NCBI GenBank assembly: GCA_008711295.1
Contig: VUYV01000041.1
Location: forward strand, 3,627,317-3,691,316
Source of the DNA: Anarhynchus alexandrinus
Lineage: Eukaryota > Chordata > Aves > Charadriiformes > Charadriidae
Direction of reading: 5' to 3'
DNA length: 64,000 bases
The stretch's first letter is position 1, and every line of letters starts with the position of its first letter. Below the pieces are notes generated by a model that worked only from the letters and a program-made list of their open reading frames with translations, ran no database searches and was not told where the DNA came from. The position numbers and the translations under genes were made by a program. Below, piece after piece: positions 13,148-25,700 of this stretch.

Positions 13148-13554
13148 CTCTCCAGTTTCTTATGGTGATAGATTCACAGTTAGCTCTTCCTGACTTCACA
13201 TTTTCATGGGTTAAATGACATTTTAAACATTTTTATTTGCAGTAAATTTAAAGCATTAGATCCTTGTATCCCTTTCTCTTCCCCTGAAAGTCTTTTACCA
13301 GAAAACCTTGATTTGGTGTTACAGCAGTGCAAGATCATGGGGTTGCTTTTACAAAATCCAGGAAGGTCTGTTTCACAGGATAGTTTTGGTTTCTACAAAG
13401 CTTGTTTGGCAGTAAAATTAGAGGTCGTTTAAGGCTGTTGCTGTATTGGCGCAGTACAGTGATATATCAGTCGCAACATTCCCTTAGACTAAGATTAATT
13501 TTTAGAACTACAGTCAACTTAAATGCAGTAAAAAAGATCAAAAGTCTCAAAAGC
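13148..13554. other. non-coding spacer between two CR1 pieces
   Basis: AT-rich sequence between the minus-strand CR1 and the older plus-strand CR1 scrap. I see no gene and no nameable repeat. Its right part may be further CR1 sequence too diverged to recognise by eye. Confidence 0.5.
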
Positions 13555-13694
13555 ACAATCTGTGATGAAAGACTGAGGGGAGCAGGTTCGTTTAGCTTGG
13601 AGAAGAGAATACTGAAGGGAAGTATGATAGTCTTCAAATGCGTGAAAGGTCATTGCAAAGAGGAAGGGGATGAACCTTTGCTTGTATCATACTT
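13555..13694 (+). mobile_element. ancient CR1-family fragment
   Basis: In the frame starting at 13561 the translation reads CDERLRGAGSFSLEKRILKG, followed by VFKCVKGHCKEEGDEPLL. This is the CR1 ORF2 C-terminal pattern ([18 protein letters not shown] followed by YLKG-) in diverged form. The 'VFK-VKG' wording differs from the three other copies, which suggests an older CR1 subfamily. The frame is open for about 40 codons across the match. The 5' and 3' limits are uncertain because similarity fades on both sides; no 3' octamer is visible. It lies in the opposite orientation to the nearby 12.1-13.1 kb copy, so it is an independent insertion. Confidence 0.65.
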
Positions 13695-15745
13695 CTTGGC
13701 TTTTGAACCTAGTCCAGCAAAGTCAATAGATCTAAGATTTATACTATTGCTAGTGCTGCTGTGAAGTTATTGGTACTGTTGTCAGTACCTGAGCCAGTGG
13801 AACAATTATTTTTTTTGCTGGCTAAAGCTGAAACATCATCTGCAAGCTGCTGCCTTCTAAGTGAGTGAATGCAGGAACCTCAGCCTTCTGCTTGGCTCAG
13901 CGGCTGAAGGAAGGTTCTGCTATCACACGTTATTAATCTTTTCCTTTCGCCTCTCTCTGTTCTGTCACTGCGTTTTGGGAACCAACTAATGTTAGCTGCA
14001 GTTGAGGTTTTTTATTTCATGGTCAGTTACCCACTAGAATTTGGGCTGTTCGTTCACAAAGGCTAGTTAACTTTTAGTGAAAAATGGGAGGAGAAAATAG
14101 TACAGGAAAAAAATGCAGCTGTGCCTAGAAGGTAGAGTTCGGGTGCAGTTGACAGTTACCAGCTTGTGCTAGAACTCATTTGATGGCTTTCTGTCTGGAG
14201 AGGTTGCAAAACTGCCTAAGTTTTGCACAGCTGATCAAAAGTAATCTTTTCTTTATTGCTAAAATAAAGAATGACACAGCAGAGCAGGGCTGATAACCTC
14301 TACTCTTGTGCATAGGTGAGGAAAACCTTCCTGACGGGGGGCACCCTTTAATATTTATTTTTCCTGCGGTACCAGGAGGTAGAGACATATGCCTCTGTTA
14401 AAGCCTCCTGGCCCTCAATCACAGTGACCTGGCAGGTTTTATTCCAGTGAACAATTCTGAGACAGTAGGTCAACTGCAGAGTCCTGTAGGACTTACACCC
14501 TGGCTCCCTGTTTGCTGTTATTTCTCCTTACCAACTCTGAGGGGTCCCAGAGTTCAGCAGCTGAATAGCTGCAATAATATGTTTAAAGTTATTTATTTTT
14601 AAAATTTGATATTTTGAAAAAGATATTTTGAGTGTCCTGAGAGAACTTGAGCAATTTTTGCTTTTCCTTCCAGTATCCTTTTCCAAAGTATCCCCACTCT
14701 GAAATGTGCAGTCACCATCAAGTTGCTCATGTATTTAACCTAGTGGGGCTTTTGACTGATTAGTCATTCAGTAGATGTCCTGCAGTATGCCAGAGTTTCA
14801 GATCAACATGGTTTAGGACAGGGGAAACCTGCCATTATTAGACATATTACAGAAAGAAGCAGTCAGCCTTTCTTAAAATCCCAAATAGTTTCCTAGCAGT
14901 GGAAGAGTAAGTTGCAATTCTACTGTAAATCTTGTAGGCTATTTTTGGTATTCAGACATCTGACATAGATTCAGGTATGGTCTCACAGTGAGCCTAAGAC
15001 CACACTGCTTTTGAAAATAGTTGTCCTGCCCTGCAAATATCTTGAGTTTTCATGTGGATCATGCAGTTGTTCCGAGTTAGCCCCTGGCTGGATGAGTGCT
15101 ACAGCTGATGTAAGGGCAGGAGCAGACAGGGAGGGAAGGGCCGATGGCACCCATGGAGGACACAATGCATGGCTTGTTATGGTGGCTGAGTGTGCAACTT
15201 CAGGCTCAGGACCAGGCTTAGGTCAGGCAGCAGGATTTGTGCCAGCACTGTGTGCTTTGTCCAGTTCCTGCCTTGCACTGGCAGTGCTGTTTGCCCAACA
15301 TGTTGTGAACTGTTTCTTTCATAAGATCATGGGAACTTGTCCCCCTTGTATTTTCAAATTCCCATTACTGAGGCTAGATGAGTGAATGGCTTTACTGCCT
15401 CTCTTCTCTTTGCTTTTGGATTGACTCCTCTGCCAACCTTGAAGAATTATGTTGTTTTGCAGCTATGCATTCTCTTTGTCCTTGCTAATTCTCAGTACTG
15501 TTACATGCCAGGTTGATTGAAGAGGTCTCCTGAACAGTCTTCTCTATCAGCATACTAGGATTTTTTTTCCTTACTTAAGCTCTTTCTGGTTTCCAGAGAG
15601 AGAGATCAGAGCATAAAAAAAAGGCAAGAGTGGTGGGTCATCTCCTCTGGCTTCATGCAAATTGTGTCTCCTCATGGACGTTTCTAGAGCTGACTTGACT
15701 GGATTATCTGATTGTCTCTGCTGACAGGAGTCACGTTAATTACAA

Positions 15746-16246
15746 GTGACTCTGAGCGATAAGGTTCCACAGGTATCAGACCATAGCCATCACATTAAGA
15801 AATCTTCAAATTACCTGGATGTGACTGGAGTGAACATGAGAGGTAATTTACTTATTTGTGGGTCGCTGCTTCAATCCATTACATTCTTGCTGTGTATACA
15901 GTTACAACAAACAAGTGGCTGCATGTCTGCAGCTAAGGAGGACAGCTTTAGGGCCCATGGGACTGTAATTCCGTGGACACACAAACTAGCTAAGCCAGTC
16001 TCAGATGGAGTGAGTCCTGTGGTTCCCTGTCCCCAGGCACTGGCTCGCGCCCTCAGGTTTGTACACGTGGGGTGGAATAGGTGGAAGATGCATCCCTTGA
16101 GAACTGACTTGAGCAAAACAAAGGCGAAATCTATTTTTCAGCTGAGTAAGTTCCCCAGTCCTGTTTATTGTAAAACAGCAAAAAACATCTGTGTCTGCCA
16201 AAAGGAAATGGAGACACGGGATGGGAGAGAGCAGGTGGACCCGTGA
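15746..16246 (+). other. longest non-repeat ORF, unrecognised
   Basis: An open frame of 166 codons starting MTLSDKVPQVSD and ending in EQVDP before TGA. It contains one hydrophobic run (NLLICGSLLQSITFLLCIQL, around residues 34-53) and is otherwise mixed, with no motif I recognise. Two overlapping minus-strand frames (15871-16116 and 16001-16201) are open in the same DNA, which argues for a local shortage of stop codons rather than coding selection. In 64 kb of this composition an ORF of this length is expected about once by chance. I list it because it is the longest unexplained frame, not because I believe it is expressed. Confidence 0.08.
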
Positions 16247-19200
16247 GGTAAGGGACTACTTATCTCAGATGCAGAGCCAGTTGATGCTAAAACAAAGTGT
16301 TTGTTGAACAATGAATTAAGGCAAGTGCTGGCAAGTCTGTTTAAACTGTCCTAAGCACCTTCTGGGCACTAGCCCCTCTTTCAGGTAGCTTATTCTGACT
16401 CCTAAATCTCCTACTCTGCTCTTTGTGAAGTTGGGGAACTGACCGAGCTGAAAAAAAGCAGGATTTAGGTGGTGATTGGGGGTACAGTCAATTTGAAACC
16501 TGTTCACCCTGGGACCTCCCAAACATCTGCCCTTGTGAAGAAGAGAACAGGATCAAACTGCTGGTGGTGGGAAGAAGGTGGGAGTTGATTAAGCTGGCAT
16601 TGCCACTAGAGAAACGGATCAGTAAACTGAAGGAGACATGCATTTGTTCCTATGAGAAGGGCAGTTATTGTTGTTATAAACACTCTGGGTTTTTTTTAAA
16701 CAATTGGCTTAAAATTCTGTATCTTGAAAGCATTTCTCTTTTTCCAATGTGAAAGCCAAAAGTATTCATTCATATGTGCTGCGAGTCTCTTTCATAACTC
16801 ACATTTTCAGTCACTGGGCTTGTCTTTACTATTTTTAATTTTCTTCTATAGCTACTGTGTTTCTTCTGACTCTCTCTACTTAGTCATGTATGAGTCTTTT
16901 TTTTCTACTTCTATTTTTTTCTACTTTGTTTCATTCACTGGAGCACATGATCTGTTCTGTTTCATCCTTGCACTAGAATGATTGGGTTCTGTTAATCTTA
17001 CAGAGTAACAAAAAAAGAAAAGGCACAAGAAAAAGGCTATGATTTGGAAACTGAGGTTTATGCTCTGATATTTGGCTCTTCACATGTGTGAAATTCTCTT
17101 TGCTAGTAGTGGACCCATCATCATATAACGGAAGAAGCAGACTGAAATCAAGATGAGATAAAAGAATAGTTCCCTAATTACTGTTCTCACTACTTCTCTG
17201 TAGTAGATAATCTAACTGTTTTCTTTTTCAGGAGGATGAACTATCTTTGCTTTTCATGAGGCACGGTGGTAGTGGTAATGGCATGGTAATGACTTGCCAT
17301 ACGACCTCTTGCCTTGCAGTGGTAGAAGAGGAAATAGGTCTGAGAATTCCTGGTCCACAGCCCTTGATTTAAACTTCTCCATCTTTAAGCATATTTCTAG
17401 GCTCTGTCTTGGAGTTATCTTGCTTACTTATCAATGCAGCTGGTTAAAATGACAGAATGTGAATGCTGGAAGCATGGGGGATGTTTACAGTCCAATGGGG
17501 TACAAGTTAGTACCCTAATCAGTGCACTTATACTTGCTACCCGCAAAGTAATTTTTCTTTTGACATCCTGTGTGAGGGATTGATTTACACATACTACATA
17601 ATTCTGGTCAGCTGAGCAGTTTCCTGTAACGGTGAAGAAGCCAAAATTGACACCATTCAATGTGGATCCGTCATGTAACACACTCTTACCTATCATGAGA
17701 CCTATCTGTGCAAAATTGATATCTGGTGTAACTGTATACCAATGTGAGCTGTGCAGAGCTGGTGTCACACTCTGAAGTCATCCATTATTTTCAGAAGGCT
17801 TTGCTTGTCCCCTCTGCCTAGCCTCTCAAAAATAGGCTTATATTAATAACTTTATGGTAGGCATTTTATGTTGAAATATGTTTCTCCTGTATTGGGATTT
17901 TCATCTATCCAATAAATGTCCACCATGATAAGCAATAGAACACAGTGCTCACTAAATTTAGAGGAGACATTCTTAGTCTTAAATTATTCACCAAAATCTT
18001 ATTTATTTTTGTCAGTATCAGCTAGCTTTTAAGTAGTAAATGAATTGCTGAGTAGATCTAAAGAAGAGCCTGTCAAGTGATCGGTATTTGAATTCAATAG
18101 CTTCATCAACAACGAGATTCCAGCAGAAATGAAGGAAGTCTTTTTTCATTTGTCAGTCTTCATAATTGAGACTGAAGCAGAGTTATAAATTACATCTTTC
18201 CTCTGGTGGGAGCTATTCATGGTGGATAAGTGTTTGTTACGCTATGGCGTTATCCCTGCTATTGATGTTTTTTCACGCTCACTTACTCAGACTTCCTGTG
18301 CTGCTGATTTTAATTCCATATGGAGGTACAATGGCATAAGAAGTCGTCTGTGCTGGCGCAATGAGCAATCTCTTATGAATGGATTATGACAAAGTTGTAC
18401 TTTTATAGCAACTAGAGAAGCTATGAAATTAACAATTGATTGCCTGACTTTTCAATTAGTCTTTGCAGTGTGACAGGAATATTACTGCTCTGCTGCTCTG
18501 CCTTACTAATGAGGGAAGACTCAGCTACTGGGAGAAATCCTAGGATCAGGTCCTGTCTTCATTATGTGCGTATTCTGTATTTAACCTGAGTTTTCCCCTT
18601 CAACATGGGATGCATTGTTGAATCTAAAGCAACTGTCAGAGCCACACATGAAAGCACTGTCACAAGCTACCTTGGGGGCTTTCTTATCAGCCGTTAGTGC
18701 CAGGTGGATTCACTGAATGCATGTACTTTCACAAAGACGTAATCAGCCTTTTAACACGTACCCACAAGCTTTCTGGGTGCTCATTCCCATACACTACTTA
18801 CCTGTGACCTGTGCTGGCTCTCTCTTTGCATCATTGACCTGAAGTGGGAGACATAAAACCTTTTCTTACCATCTATTATCCCAAGCTGCCTACAATCTCT
18901 TCATTTTCATTCATCTCTACATTTTAAGCAGCAGAGCAGTGAACCCTCAGAAAGCCAAAAGTCTTTATACCAGTGCTTGACTGCAGGAACATATGAGATG
19001 CCTGATGTCAGACTGAGCTGAAGAGAGCAAAACCTGCTACTTTAATAATGAAAGAGGAACACTGAACATCAAGCTGGTGCCGTTTGACCAGAGGGTTGGG
19101 GAATCCGAAGACCAGTGTAGAGAAGAGATAAAGGGGCTGAGGGGTAGTGGCTGGAAATCCAGTGGTAAAAATTCCAGTAGTGAAATGGTCTGTACACTGG

Positions 19201-19655
19201 CACCCCTGGGAACATGGGGCAAGGCCAAAGGTATCCATGTCAAATGTGGTATTGGCAAAGACCATTCCACCCAGGCAGCCAGCAAAGGGTTCAAACCACT
19301 TGCCCATTTATACAGGCTGTAGGTTATCACATACCAGACTATTGCCTAGCTGATTTAATTTCTTTCTGGAAAGGAGTAAGACAGATTTTTTCACTTGCTG
19401 AGACTTCCAGAGAGTAATTCTTTTGTAAGAAAAACATCTGTCTGCCTCTGTAGTTTGCAGTCCCTGTACCGTCACTTGATTACTTGAGCTCCTTCAGTGC
19501 AAAACAGAGAAAGATTTCTGTGGTACAAATTGAAGGTGTCAACCTCAGACATTGTAAGTAAACTGGGTTTTTTTTCTTCCATTGTAGTATGTAAGGGTGA
19601 GGTCTCTTAGTATAGCACAGCGGATCTAAAGGTCACTGTCACGGTGAAAACCTAG

Positions 19656-19701
19656 TTTCTCTCATTTCTCCCTCTCTTCCCCTCTTCCTACTCTTCCTCC
19701 T
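19656..19701 (+). repeat. pyrimidine-rich tract
   Basis: A run of almost only C and T (two A interruptions at 19664 and 19690), read as polypurine on the minus strand. It has low sequence complexity. Such tracts can adopt triplex structure or simply reflect microsatellite decay. Confidence 0.8.
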
Positions 19702-22700
19702 GTCACCAGCTGCATGACTCTCCCCTTCTTCTTTCCCAGCATTCCTCTTGCTCATGGTGGGCCAGTTCAGCTCACTGAACCCACAAAAAACTAACTCAAC
19801 ACGAGCAAGTGAATATTCTTCTGAGGATTTAGTGAGCCAGATCAGCTCAGCTGAGCTGCCCAGCCACGCAAGGGACGCACGGGAGGAATGGCAGAGGAGG
19901 CAGTCCACCCCTAGTAGCAGCAAGATCTGGCTCTTAGATCTGGCCAGCTGCAATGTGAAACCTTACCTGAATAGAAGCTTGCAGAAGTCTGAAAAGGGCA
20001 CAGCATAACTGCCACTGCTATTGTGTCTTCTACTAACCGGCCTACCCACCTCTTTTGCTTCAACAACTGTTTTGAATCATTAGAAGTTAAATTTAACTCC
20101 AAATTTCTTCCCAGGGGATAAGTCCATCTAAGAATAATTCTCAACAGACAGAAGATTAATGGCAGAATGAGCAAACAGCAGGGGCCAGTGGACTTCAAAA
20201 AGAGCAAAGATGAGACTAAAGTGTCTTCTAATCCCTAGGAGTGGGTCCTTCTCTCTTATATTTGCACATACTTTGACCAAATTAGGGCAGCTACTTTTTT
20301 AGCATCAAGGATTTTCAATGCACGTGGAAAAAGAAGAATGTTTATTTTTGTAGCATGCACATAAAGATTGTATCTACATACAAAGCAACAATGCCAGTGC
20401 ACCATACCACAGCCCCGACATATGCTTTTGTCCTACTTTCCAGGAACTCTGAGTGTGTTAGAGAAATTGTATTCCTCACCATCTTTGCTCTGGCAGCTGT
20501 ATTGCTTGCTGTGGCTACGTACAGCCTGAGGGCAGGCACGAAACATGACAGAAGTATGCTAACATTGCGAGTGTGACCATACTGTAGAAGGGTAGGCTAG
20601 CACATGTGGATAAGCTCTGATTAATTACCTCTGGGACTGGCAAAAGTTAAGATGAGGGTTTTTGCTTTGTGCCTCATGCACTGCGCAGCAGGTACATTAT
20701 TTCTCTGCCTGACAGGTGATGCTGGGAGGATAAATCATTCGTGGAGCGCTTTGTTGCTACAGTTACTATATCTTGAACGGACTAACTCGTTAGGGTGAGC
20801 TCCGAAAGGGGTGAATATGGGCATAGTCACCTGTCCATACAGAGGTAGCTTTTCCAAGCTGGAAGTGGGGGAGGTGGTGTGCAGTTTGAAGGTGTTTGTA
20901 TTGTCATGTGTCCCTGCCACACTGCTGCTGTCCTTGCTGTTTCTGTGAATAGACTTCAGCACATCCTGTGTCAAAACCAAAAACGCTCATTTAAGAGTTA
21001 AAATCAACTGCATTTTATTATCTTGTGTAGCACTATTCTGCTTCCAGCCTGATGCCCTTAGAGGATATTGCTTTAGGCGCATTTCAACTACAGGCATTTC
21101 TCCTCCACTAGATTCTCAGCAGACAGGGATTAGGATGCGGTACTTGGCTGAAGCTGTCCTGCTGACAGATTGCAGTGACCTTGCTGTGACTTCTGTTCTG
21201 ATCTCACTGGCACTGCTGGAATTTGACACACTAGAACATGAGATACTGGCTCCATTATGGCACTAATTGGTATCCAGAGCATTGTGTTCCTGGCTCCTTC
21301 ACCATCTGATGTAGGTGGCAGATAGTTCTAATTTATCTTTGCTATGTGATTTAGAAGGATTAAGTCTCTATCATCAGCCAGTTGATGCCCTTATCCTTTC
21401 ATGTGGTTGTCTTTATCATATGCAGGTGTAGAGCTTGACACAGGCTTTTACTGTAAGCGTGGTTGGTCTCCTTATCATATTGTTGGGTGCTCTTCTGGAA
21501 TGGAAGGAAATTGTTTGCTTACTGAACATAGGTTAAACACAGTAAATATTTTTCTCATGCATCTTTAAAATATTTCCTTTATTTGTCAAGTGTACAGTAA
21601 CATTTTATTTCTGCAAGGTTATTTAATTTTTGGACTGCATAGATCGGCTTTTATTTTTGTCTAGCAGTAGCATGGAAGGTAACACAGTAGAAAAATTCAT
21701 ATCCTTAACCAAAATATTTCAGAGTTTGCTCTGAAAGGCAGTTTTTGCTTTTAGAATATTTTTTTTTGTCCAATAATGACAAAGCTGGACAAAAGGATCA
21801 GCAAGGTGAAACAGAAAACAGCTCCACATCGGATGATGTCTATAGCACCTTTTTTTTCCCCTATGGACAAAAAAAAAAAAGACAGTAGTTTTACAAAGTC
21901 TGGTTTTGTCAGTCCTACAAGTTGGAATTTCATGCTGTTAATTTAATTATTAGGGAAGTTTATGACCCTGAAGAATATGACTTGCAAATGCCTTGGTATC
22001 AAGAGGGAACAAATAACAAATCTGGCCTGGAGGGAGCACAGGGAGTAGTTGTAAGCAGAAAACTACCTGACACAATTAACAGACAAATAAGTTGTGGATT
22101 TATTACTGCAGCTCTGCCAGCTGAAAGTAATAGCTATTTATTTCTGGCACTGGTTAGATACCAATGGCTAAATCTACAGGGAGACTTCAGCATTGTCAAA
22201 GTTGCACTTACCTTGCAGGGTCCCAGCTTCCCAGGTGGAATTCACAGCCTGCTGTTCGACCCCATGGCTCCAAGGCAATCCATGGAAAGGCAGGTGTCTA
22301 TGAGTAAGATGAAAAGCAGTCTGCAGCTACCTAAAATATCAAACATGAAGTGCTGAATTGCACAGCAGGTTTGAACCCCACTTCTTTCTCCTGGCTCATC
22401 CTAGGCTGTAGGAGTGTGCCGAGGCTAAATGAGAGTCCATATCCTCTTTTTAGGTACCTAAGTGTGCCCCTTAAAAATGGGGTAGATGACCACTGGTGTG
22501 TAGAATTTAGAGCGTGGATAGGCTGTGGATGGCTGGGGACAACTCACTGCTGGGGGCAGGGGGGTCTTTCTCATCCTTGATTCAAGGACTGCTCATACAT
22601 TTTACACTAGCCTGCCCAGAAGACTCAGTCCTCTATCTGAAGAGTTCTATGTGGACATAAGAATTTCCAAATCTCAGAAACAAGGTCAGGGCAACTGATA

Positions 22701-25700
22701 GGAAAGCTTGCAGGGCAAGCCACAGAGCGATTATCAGCATAGGTATGAATGCAGTTCACATCCATGAATTGGTTTATTATAACTGTGCCACATTTCTCCT
22801 TTCTCTGAATAGTTGGCAAGCTATAGAAGAGAATTTCTGATAATATTGACAAGGAGAATTAATGACTCATAAACTGTACTAATGAGGCTATTCCAGAATG
22901 GAGTTCAAGCAGGAATGTTTAAAAAGAGTTTAATGCACAGGACATGTTAAGGACCAACCTCTCTCTTTTACACTTTCATCTCACTGATTATTTTTTAATG
23001 GCCTACAAAACCTGACAGATCTGAACAAGCAGATACTCTTTATTGGGAAACACTGAAGACTGATTTCCTGATTTTATTGGCTCCTTTTTTGAGTACAGGG
23101 GCTCACAACTAAGGGCGGATTTATTTCTTCAATAAAAATGTGGCAGATAGGCTACCAGCCTAATAAAACCCATTTTCTCTTTTCCTTGACCTTAGTCACA
23201 TGACCCACAGCAGAGGTCATCATCTGTTGAGTACAGCAGTTACAGTTCACATTGCTTTTTTTTCTAATGATCATACAGCTGAATTTAAAGCTTTAGGCAA
23301 CTATGATGAATGATGATAATCTACTGCCCAGTAGTTTGGTGACTTAAGAAAGGACTATACATACTGTTTACCTATTTGTTTTTTGTAGATCATATTATGG
23401 TTGAAGAGCATGTTGGTCACTATGCTGGTTTCCTAGAAGAACAACTAGTTGCTTTATGACTTTTTGTTGTTGTTACTTATTGAAACAAACTTACTTAGGT
23501 ATTTTTGTAGTCCCCTTTTCCATTGTGTCCAAGCTCCACCTAAGTATCTGTTGATTTCTCGTCACAATTTCCTTGGCATTTCTCACGTCATCATAAGTAT
23601 TTGTAATATAGAGGAGAGGGAGCTCTTTTGTTTTTTACAAAGGAAGAGTCTTAATCAAGAGACAGTTGCCAAAATCATAAATTGAAGGATTCTTTACCAA
23701 GCAACATGTAACAGCAATGTTTAGTAGTTCAGCAAGGTGCCACATTCAAACCTATCAAGACATCAGAAGATGGCCTTATTTTTTTCTTAGAGGTTGGTTA
23801 GACTTTTTTCAAGAAGTTAGACCTCTTAGAATTTAGGACTTCCAGCTGTTGTTCCATAGTATGAGGCATCTGGTGGCAGTGCCAGATAAAGGGGTTCCTG
23901 CTTCTTTTTCCTAGTACCTCCGTGTACTCTTTCCTTCCCCTGTACTGCAGGGAACTAACCCCTCAATCAGCCAACACAAACGTCATGAACCAGATCAAGG
24001 AACTAATCTGTGTTAAAAAATAACCTTTGTTTTGTTTTTAACTCAGACTAGCTCCTTCGTGGAGTTCACAGCAGCGTCTCAGAAGTGGTGGTGCAGGGGT
24101 GGTGTTTCACAGTGCAGCTGTGAAGGACCTGCTTGGCCAATGGGAGGTCAAGGTGGAGCTCCAGGACAGGATGTTTCTGCCAAAAATTTTGTTACTGTGG
24201 AACTATGGTCTCAGATTTCCCATCTTCCCTAGAAAGAGCAAAGCTTTTTTTCTTGCCTCCTTACTGCCTCCTTGGTCGTACTTAAAAGGGACCTGAGACC
24301 TGCACAACTGCTATTTAACCATTTTGTTTTTTTCAATAAGGCCACTGGGAGAGTGTTTTAGGTTCACTTTGTGAGCAGATTAAAGTATTTTATTCCACTA
24401 TTGACCACTTAGGTCTTGAAAACACACTGATTATTCCCTACTTCCTATCTTCAGTTGTTGCTGAACCAGTCATTTTTATTGAATTGCTTAAGCACAGGAT
24501 GGCCAAAGGTTGGGGAAGCTATAAAACCACAGGTAGCTAAAAATTCTCCAACCTAAAGGCATGTTTGAAGAGTGATAACCTATCATCAATAGCTTTGCAA
24601 GTGGAATGACAGACTCTGTTAATCATTGTGAGTAGTCTGCTCTGAAGAGTTCAGATATTGTCACCAAGGAGTGGTCCAGTCCACCCCTCATTAGGGTGAT
24701 GAAACTGCCGCACTTCAGAGGGCTGAGGCCAAACCTTCAAGATGCAACCAGTTAGCCTGCATTATTGGGGTGTGGACCTTTCCCTGCACCCTTGGGAGGA
24801 GAGCAAACCAAAGGTGGTGCAGGCTAGAAAAGCAGAAGTTGCCCCACCAAACAGCAGTTTCCATAATCCCATGGTCCAGGGCAGAATCCTTCACTTCTGT
24901 AGGGACTATGAATCCCCCCGGGCCTTGGTACTATGACTGTTCCGCCCAAAATATCCTCTCCTGGGTCACCCAGCAGTACAAACCTGAGCCAAAGGATGGA
25001 CAGGCACATCATCACATTTCTGTTGAACACATTCTGGTGTGGATATTGGCTTTGTGTGTTTATTCAGGCTTTACAGTGGCTACGCAAAGATGGGCAGTAC
25101 TTGATGTGGCGTAAAATCTGCCAGTCAAAATTAATCCACCAAAAATTCTTTATTGCATTTAAACCAGCAGAGTCAATTTATATTGGATGAGTGCCTAATG
25201 TCCCATGGCCATGGCACTTCTGGGTCCATTTCCTGTTGCCTTAGAGCAGAGTTTACCATACTGTTGAAGATTTGTAGACCAGAAATACTGGGACTGGGTG
25301 CATTTAGGGCAAGGAGTATTGAGGACATTTCTCTGATAGGTGGAGGGAAGCTGGTTTTGGAGCTCATAATAAAGAAGCTTCATGAAAACTACACTGTCAG
25401 GAAAGATATAGAGCAAGGGATCTCTGGATTCAAAAAGGCAGCTGTGGGAAGCCCTCTTATTAATGAATGAAAGCAGAAGGTGGGTCTATCTTGTATTACA
25501 GAGTGAAGAGAGCTCTTCCCTGCTGTTGGACAGATATGTCCCAGAGTAACTCCTCTAGGCGATAGTGCTTAAAACACCCTATTTAATTGGTTTTATCAGG
25601 TCAGGGGTGATGTAGCCCATTACTGTTATTTGAGTAAAGAGGTGTGTACGTCCATGTGTGCAAACACAGGCAAGGCCATGTCATTGTCTGAGAAACAATA

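Noticed and set aside
15746..16246. 166-codon ORF as a real gene
   Set aside because: Length is within chance expectation for 64 kb, there are overlapping open frames on the other strand, and there is no domain or splice support. Kept only as a low-confidence entry.
17424..17768. 114-codon minus-strand ORF considered as retroviral envelope-like
   Set aside because: No signal peptide, cleavage site or other viral motif; composition is ordinary.
20355..20576. 73-codon ORF with a hydrophobic run
   Set aside because: Hydrophobic runs arise easily from T-rich DNA; no family likeness and an overlapping antisense frame.
22350..22500. Weak likeness to an old amniote repeat ('ttaggtacctaagtgtgccc') and a tRNA B-box-like GGTTTGAACCC
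   Set aside because: Too short and too diverged to name by eye; the A box and cloverleaf are missing, so no tRNA gene.
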